A stretch of 54,179 bases of DNA from Dyella sp. C11. GTDB taxonomy: Bacteria > Pseudomonadota > Gammaproteobacteria > Xanthomonadales > Rhodanobacteraceae. Positions within the stretch are counted from its first letter, which is position 1, and the number at the start of each line of letters is the position of its first letter. Position numbers and translations under genes: made by a program. The stretch is from contig NZ_QAVX01000004.1 in the NCBI RefSeq assembly GCF_003121485.1, positions 1 to 54,179 of the forward strand, given 5' to 3'. The notes under the pieces were generated by a model that saw nothing but the letters and a program-made list of their open reading frames with translations, did no database searches and had not been told where the DNA came from. Positions 50,115 through 54,179 of the stretch are shown here, piece by piece.

Positions 50115-50417
50115 CTGGTTTCCCCTTGAACCCGATCAACTGGTGGCACATGCCCGGGGCGGTGGATGCGTCCGGGACACGGCAAGCCGGCGCGGTGCGC
50201 CGAACTCGTCGACAGGCCCTTTCCCCGTTCCCCAAGTAGCGCGCCGATACTACCCGTGCCGCGCCCCACGCCACCAGTCTTTCGTTTGGCCGTAAGCCGC
50301 AAAGTGCGGACCAGGTTGAAACTTCACGCCCCCGAGGCCGGCCGGCCCGCGCTTCCGCCAGGGGACGGCCGCGCCCCGCCTCCGGTAAGGTACGCCCCAG
50401 TTCAACGAGGATCCCGC
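50115..50417. other. Divergent region between pilT and proC lacking yggS
   Basis: The 303 bases are GC-rich and hold the two promoters. In pseudomonads and many relatives the PLP-binding gene yggS lies here before proC; I find no trace of it in any frame. Confidence 0.55.
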
Positions 50418-51242
50418 ATGACGCGTATCGCGTTCATCGGCGGCGGCAACATGGCGCGCAGCCTGATCGGCGGCCTGCTCAAGACCGGCTTTGCCGCCTC
50501 GACCATCACCGTGGCCGAGCCGCGGGCCGAGGCACGGCAGGAGCTGGGCCGCGATTTCGGGGTGGCCTGCTATGCCGAGAACCGCCTCGCCGCCGCCGAA
50601 GCCGACGTGCTGGTGCTGGCGGTGAAGCCGCAGATCATGCCGGCCATCCACGCCGAACTGCAGGACACGCTGGCCCGCCAGCGGCCGATGCTGATCTCCA
50701 TTGCGGCCGGCGTGCGCATCGACCAGCTGGAGCGCTGGTTCGGCCATGCCCTGCCCATCGTCCGCTGCATGCCCAATACGCCGGCACTGATCGGTGCGGG
50801 TGCCTCCGGCTTGTTCGCCAATCGCCGCGTTGGGCCCGAACAGCGTGCACAGGCCCAGCACATCATGGACGCCGTGGGCATCACCCGCTGGGTGGACGAT
50901 GAAGCGCTGATCGACACGGTGACCGGCATCTCCGGTTCCGGGCCGGCCTATTTCTTCGCCATGGTGGAAGCGCTGGAAGACGCCGCCTTCGCCCAGGGCA
51001 TGCCGCGCGAAACCGCCCGCGCGCTCGCCGCGCAGACCTGCCTGGGTGCCGGCCGCATGCTGGTGGAAAGCGGCGAGGATCCCGGCGTGCTGCGCCAGCG
51101 CGTCACCTCGCCCAACGGCACCACGCAGGCCGCGCTGGAAAGCCTGTCCGCCGACCATTTTGCCCAGATCATTGCCCACGCCGTGGCAGCCGCCACGCGA
51201 CGTAGCGGTGAACTCGCCGCCGCCCTGGATGACCGCCCGTGA
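50418..51242 (+). CDS. proC: Pyrroline-5-carboxylate reductase
   Basis: The 274-residue enzyme performs the last step of proline synthesis. The Rossmann motif FIGGGNMARSLIGGLL is at the N-terminus, with VLAVKPQ, RCMPNTPALIGAGASGL, and the C-terminal dimer segment ISGSGPAYFFAMVEAL and VTSPNGTTQAALE. The ATG at 50418 follows CGAGGA; upstream in-frame sequence is non-coding. yggT is coupled through a GTGA overlap. Confidence 0.96.
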   Translation: MTRIAFIGGGNMARSLIGGLLKTGFAASTITVAEPRAEARQELGRDFGVACYAENRLAAAEADVLVLAVKPQIMPAIHAELQDTLARQRPMLISIAAGVRIDQLERWFGHALPIVRCMPNTPALIGAGASGLFANRRVGPEQRAQAQHIMDAVGITRWVDDEALIDTVTGISGSGPAYFFAMVEALEDAAFAQGMPRETARALAAQTCLGAGRMLVESGEDPGVLRQRVTSPNGTTQAALESLSADHFAQIIAHAVAAATRRSGELAAALDDRP

Positions 51243-51814
51243 GTTACCTCGTCAACGCCCTTTCGTTCCTTGTCGACCTCGCTTTCGGTGCCGCCGCCGC
51301 GCTGTTCGTGCTGCGCCTGCTGGCCGAGGCCAGCCGCGCGGACTTCCACAATCCGCTGAGCCAGTTCATCTACCGCACCACCAACCCGGTACTGGCGCCG
51401 ATCCGGCGCGCACTGCCCAACTGGCGGCGCATCAACATCGCCGCGCTGTTGCTGGTGTGGCTGTTGATGCTGCTCAAGCGCGTGGTGCTGTTTGCGCTGC
51501 TCGGCCTGTTTCCGCACGTGCTGGGGCTGCTGGTGCTGTCCATCGCCGACACGCTGGACTTCATTGCCATGTTCTACGTGGTGCTGATCTTCATCTGGTC
51601 CTTGATGAGCCTGTTCCAGGTGGATACCTATCACCCGGTCTACCGGCTGGCCGGCGGCCTGGTGGACCCGCTGCTGCGCCCCTTGCGCGGCAAGCTGACG
51701 GCAGGCGGGCTGGACTTCGCACCGTGGGCCGTGATGATCGTGCTGATTCTTGCGCGCCTGTTGCTGGTGTCGCCGCTGACCGACCTGGGCGCGCGACTCG
51801 CGCTCGGCGTCTGA
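51239..51814 (+). CDS. yggT: YggT family membrane protein
   Basis: The 191-residue product contains two YGGT repeats, each with a hydrophobic helix pair and the LRLLAEASRADFHNPLSQFIYRTTNPVLAPIRRALP or DTYHPVYRLAGGLVDPLLRPLRG signature. The start is GTG inside GTGA with proC. The family is linked to membrane or osmotic adaptation and, in chloroplasts, to cytochrome assembly; the role here is unknown. Confidence 0.93.
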   Translation: MSYLVNALSFLVDLAFGAAAALFVLRLLAEASRADFHNPLSQFIYRTTNPVLAPIRRALPNWRRINIAALLLVWLLMLLKRVVLFALLGLFPHVLGLLVLSIADTLDFIAMFYVVLIFIWSLMSLFQVDTYHPVYRLAGGLVDPLLRPLRGKLTAGGLDFAPWAVMIVLILARLLLVSPLTDLGARLALGV

Positions 51815-51920
51815 AAGGCTTCCATCCGAACTGCCTGTTGGCGGCCGTCACCCGATGGCCGGTGACGCGCACCGCTCCACTCCTTTTCGCACTTACCCCA
51901 TCGCCAGGAGAACTCTCCGC

Positions 51921-53981
51921 ATGAAAGCGAACCTGCCCCACCTGCGTCGCCGCCTGCTTGTGCTGGCCCTTGCCGCCACGTGCGCCTGCGGCGCTTACGC
52001 TGCAGCGCCTGCGGCCACCAAGCCTGACGTGGTGGCCGACCACATCGATACCTCGGTGAACCCCGGCGATGACTTCTTCCAGTTCGCCAACGGTGCATGG
52101 CTCAAGGCCAACCCGATTCCGCCCGAGGAGTCGCAGTGGGGCATCGGCCAGGTGGTGCAGGACGAGCTGTACACCAAGCTGCGCAAGATCAGCGAGGATG
52201 CCGCCGCCGACAAGGCCGCCAAGCCCGGCAGTGACGAGCAGAAAGTGGGTGATTTCTGGACCACCGGCATGGACCAGACGAAAGCCGACAAGCTCGGCGT
52301 GACACCGCTGAAGGACGAACTGGCACGCATCGACGCCGTGCACGACGTGAACTCTGCGCTCGACGAAGCCTTTGCGCTGCAGCTGCTGGGCGTCGGTCCC
52401 TTCTTCGATTTCCAGGTGTCGCAGGACGAAAAGCAGAGTGACGTGATGGCCGTGCACCTGTGGCAAGGCGGCCTGGGCCTTCCGGAGCGCGATTACTACT
52501 TCAACAAGGAACAGGGCGTCGCCAAGGTACGCGCCGCGTACGTGGAACACCTGCACCGCACGTTCCGCATGCTCGGCAAGCCGGCTGCGGAAGCCGCCCA
52601 CAGCGCCCAGCAGGTGATGGCCTTCGAAACCGCGCTGGCCAAGGTGTCACGCCCGCTCGCCGACCTGCGCGATCCGCTGAAGAACTACAACAAGATGGCG
52701 CCGGCGGACCTCACCACGAAGTACACGCCGTCCATCGCATGGAATACGCGTCTGGCGGGCTGGAAACTGCCTGCGTCCACCGTGATCGTCGGCCAGCCGG
52801 AATTCTTCAGCGGCCTGCAGGCGCTGTTGGCCAAGACGCCAACGCCGGTGATTCGCGACTATCTCCGTGCGCATCTGGTCGACACCTACGCTGCCTACCT
52901 CAGCCAGGATTTCGACAACGAACACTTCGACTTCTTCGGCCGTACGCTCAACGGCCAGAAGGAACAGAAGCCGCGCTGGAAGCGCGTGATGCGCTCGGAG
53001 AACCATGCCATCGGCATGATCCTGGGCCGCATCTACGTGAAGGACTATTTCTCCGAAGCGGCCAAGCAGCGCTACAACACCATGGTCGAAGCCATCCGCA
53101 CCGCGTATGGCGAACGCATCGAGAAGCTCGACTGGATGAGCCCGGCCACCAAGGCCAAGGCGCAGGAGAAACTGGCCGCCGTCACCAAGAAGGTGGGCTA
53201 TCCGGACAAGTGGAAGGATTACTCCACGCTCACCATCGGTCGCGAGTCGTACGCGCAGAACATGATGAATGCGACACGCTGGGAAGCCGAGGACATGATC
53301 TCCAAGTTCGGCAAGCCGGTGGACCGCAACGAGTGGGAGATGACGCCGCAGACGTACAACGCGTACTACAACCCTTCCAACAACGAAATCGTGCTGCCTG
53401 CCGCGCAGTTCATGATCCCGGGCTTCACCGACAACCAGATCGATGACGCCGTGGTGTACGGCTACGTCGCCGCATCCACCATCGGGCACGAAATCACCCA
53501 CGGCTTCGACGACGAAGGCCGCCAGTTCGACGCCAAGGGCAACCTGGTGGACTGGTGGACCAAGGAAGACGCCGCACGCTTCAAGCAGCGCGCCGACGTG
53601 ATGGTGAAACAGTTCAACGCCTACGAACCGCTGCCCGGCCTGCACATCAACGGCCAGGCCAGCCTGGGTGAGAATATCGCCGACTTCGGCGGCATCATGA
53701 TCGGCCTGGATGCCTTCAAGAAAACCGAGCAATACAAGAAGGGCGAAAAGATCGCCGGCTACACGCCGCTGCAGCGCTTCTTCCTCGGCTACGCCCTGGG
53801 CTGGCTCTCGCAGGAACGCGAAGAACAGCTGCGCTCCGGCCTGCTGGCCGACGTTCACGCGCCGGCCAAGTGGCGCGTGAACGGGCCGCTGTCCAACGTG
53901 CCCGATTTCTACGAGGCCTTCGGTGTGAAGCAGGGACAGCCGATGTGGCGCCCGGAAAATCAGCGAGTGAAGATCTGGTAA
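51921..53981 (+). CDS. M13-family (neprilysin-like) metallopeptidase, exported
   Basis: The 686-residue product starts at ATG 51921 after AGGAG. A signal peptide spans about 1-27. The mature enzyme has the PNPGDDFFQFANGAWL-type N-terminal domain and the catalytic domain with zinc motif HEITH (His523, Glu524, His527) and third ligand Glu584 in GENIADFGG. The substrate-binding NAYYNPSNNEIVLPAA and the C-terminal WR motif (AKWRVNGPLSNVPDFYEAF) are intact. It should degrade peptides in the periplasm or outside. It is monocistronic. Confidence 0.95.
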   Translation: MKANLPHLRRRLLVLALAATCACGAYAAAPAATKPDVVADHIDTSVNPGDDFFQFANGAWLKANPIPPEESQWGIGQVVQDELYTKLRKISEDAAADKAAKPGSDEQKVGDFWTTGMDQTKADKLGVTPLKDELARIDAVHDVNSALDEAFALQLLGVGPFFDFQVSQDEKQSDVMAVHLWQGGLGLPERDYYFNKEQGVAKVRAAYVEHLHRTFRMLGKPAAEAAHSAQQVMAFETALAKVSRPLADLRDPLKNYNKMAPADLTTKYTPSIAWNTRLAGWKLPASTVIVGQPEFFSGLQALLAKTPTPVIRDYLRAHLVDTYAAYLSQDFDNEHFDFFGRTLNGQKEQKPRWKRVMRSENHAIGMILGRIYVKDYFSEAAKQRYNTMVEAIRTAYGERIEKLDWMSPATKAKAQEKLAAVTKKVGYPDKWKDYSTLTIGRESYAQNMMNATRWEAEDMISKFGKPVDRNEWEMTPQTYNAYYNPSNNEIVLPAAQFMIPGFTDNQIDDAVVYGYVAASTIGHEITHGFDDEGRQFDAKGNLVDWWTKEDAARFKQRADVMVKQFNAYEPLPGLHINGQASLGENIADFGGIMIGLDAFKKTEQYKKGEKIAGYTPLQRFFLGYALGWLSQEREEQLRSGLLADVHAPAKWRVNGPLSNVPDFYEAFGVKQGQPMWRPENQRVKIW

Positions 53982-54009
53982 GCCAGACACTGCACTGAAA
54001 CGCGCTGCT

Positions 54010-54045
54010 CCCTCTCCCCTCGGGGGAGAGGGCTGGGGTGAGGGG
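54010..54045. repeat. Intergenic CCCTCTCCCC/GGGGAGAGGG hairpin repeat
   Basis: CCCTCTCCCC pairs with GGGGAGAGGG, followed by CTGGGGTGAGGGG. This sequence class is a common intergenic repeat in xanthomonads and pseudomonads. It lies 29 bases after the peptidase stop and could also end its message. Confidence 0.75.
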
Positions 54046-54071
54046 CCATCCTGCGAGAACATGCCCTATCC

Positions 54072-54156
54072 CTGTAGGAGCGCACTCTGTGCGCGACAAA
54101 CCTACGGAGCGGTAACGACGAGACGCCGCGGTCGCGCACAAGGTGCGCTCCTACAG
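54072..54156. repeat. GTAG-headed REP doublet (REPIN)
   Basis: CTGTAGGAGCGCAC...GTGCGCGAC (54072-54097) and its inverted copy (54131-54156) match at 24 of 26 positions when one is reverse-complemented. Each has the GTAG head and an imperfect palindrome, as in REPs mobilised by RAYT transposases in Stenotrophomonas and Pseudomonas. No RAYT gene is in the window. Confidence 0.88.
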
Positions 54157-54179
54157 GGGGTACAGCAACATCAATGGCG

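Noticed and set aside
1-54179. tRNA, rRNA, riboswitch or prophage
   Set aside because: No cloverleaf with a CCA end, no rRNA segment, no recognisable riboswitch core and no phage or integrase genes were seen; small unstructured RNAs cannot be excluded by eye.

Overview
The window is a high-GC, gene-dense chromosomal segment of a gammaproteobacterium. Gene content, gene order and the GTAG-headed REP elements point to Xanthomonadales, most likely Rhodanobacteraceae (Dyella/Luteibacter/Rhodanobacter-like). That placement is inferred from gene families, not from a marker-gene search. I see no rRNA, tRNA, CRISPR array, insertion sequence or prophage; the segment looks like core chromosome.

Left part (1-26 kb). 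A TPM-domain protein (cut by the window edge) and LemA lie on the minus strand, followed by a Sel1-repeat protein, DgkA and a POT-family peptide transporter. Next is a RegB/RegA-type redox two-component pair, then an isoaspartyl peptidase, a BlaI/M56 (BlaR1-like) pair with two TTAC-N4-GTAA dyads upstream, and a single-chain succinyl-CoA:3-oxoacid CoA-transferase. An OmpR-type regulator with a histidine kinase whose ATP-binding motifs look degenerate follows. TesA is divergent from a YbbA/YbbP ABC system and a YbiR-like permease; their start codons overlap in CATG. A GSGD-repeat exported protein and a small Gly/Pro-rich exported protein come next. A compact minus-strand operon follows (gspN-like, hisN-like, small membrane protein, nudE, cysQ, mazG) that combines several phosphate-ester and nucleotide house-cleaning hydrolases. 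Then come bioA and rsmE.

Right part (27-52 kb). This is the type IV pilus block. The twitching chemosensory operon pilG-pilH-pilI-pilJ-chpA-chpB-chpC (minus) is divergent from gshB-tonB-yqgE-ruvX-pyrB (plus), and after four intervening genes come pilU-pilT (minus) divergent from proC-yggT. The order closely follows the P. aeruginosa PA0392-PA0415 segment as I remember it, with pilK, pyrR, pyrC' and yggS missing. Between pyrB and pilU sit a large lipoprotein, a stand-alone MHYT membrane sensor, a V4R-domain protein and a BON-domain protein. The window closes with an M13 metallopeptidase and a REP doublet.

The most interesting signal is in the Chp system. The methyltransferase gene pilK is absent from its usual place, and the ChpB methylesterase-like protein carries Ala-Ala where CheB has its catalytic Ser-Thr. 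Together these suggest that methylation-based adaptation has been lost. Other leads are the histidine kinase with a degenerate G1 box, the adjacent MHYT and V4R sensor genes with no output domain, the conserved redox cysteine in the RegB-like kinase, the fused SCOT, and several REP-like repeat doublets.
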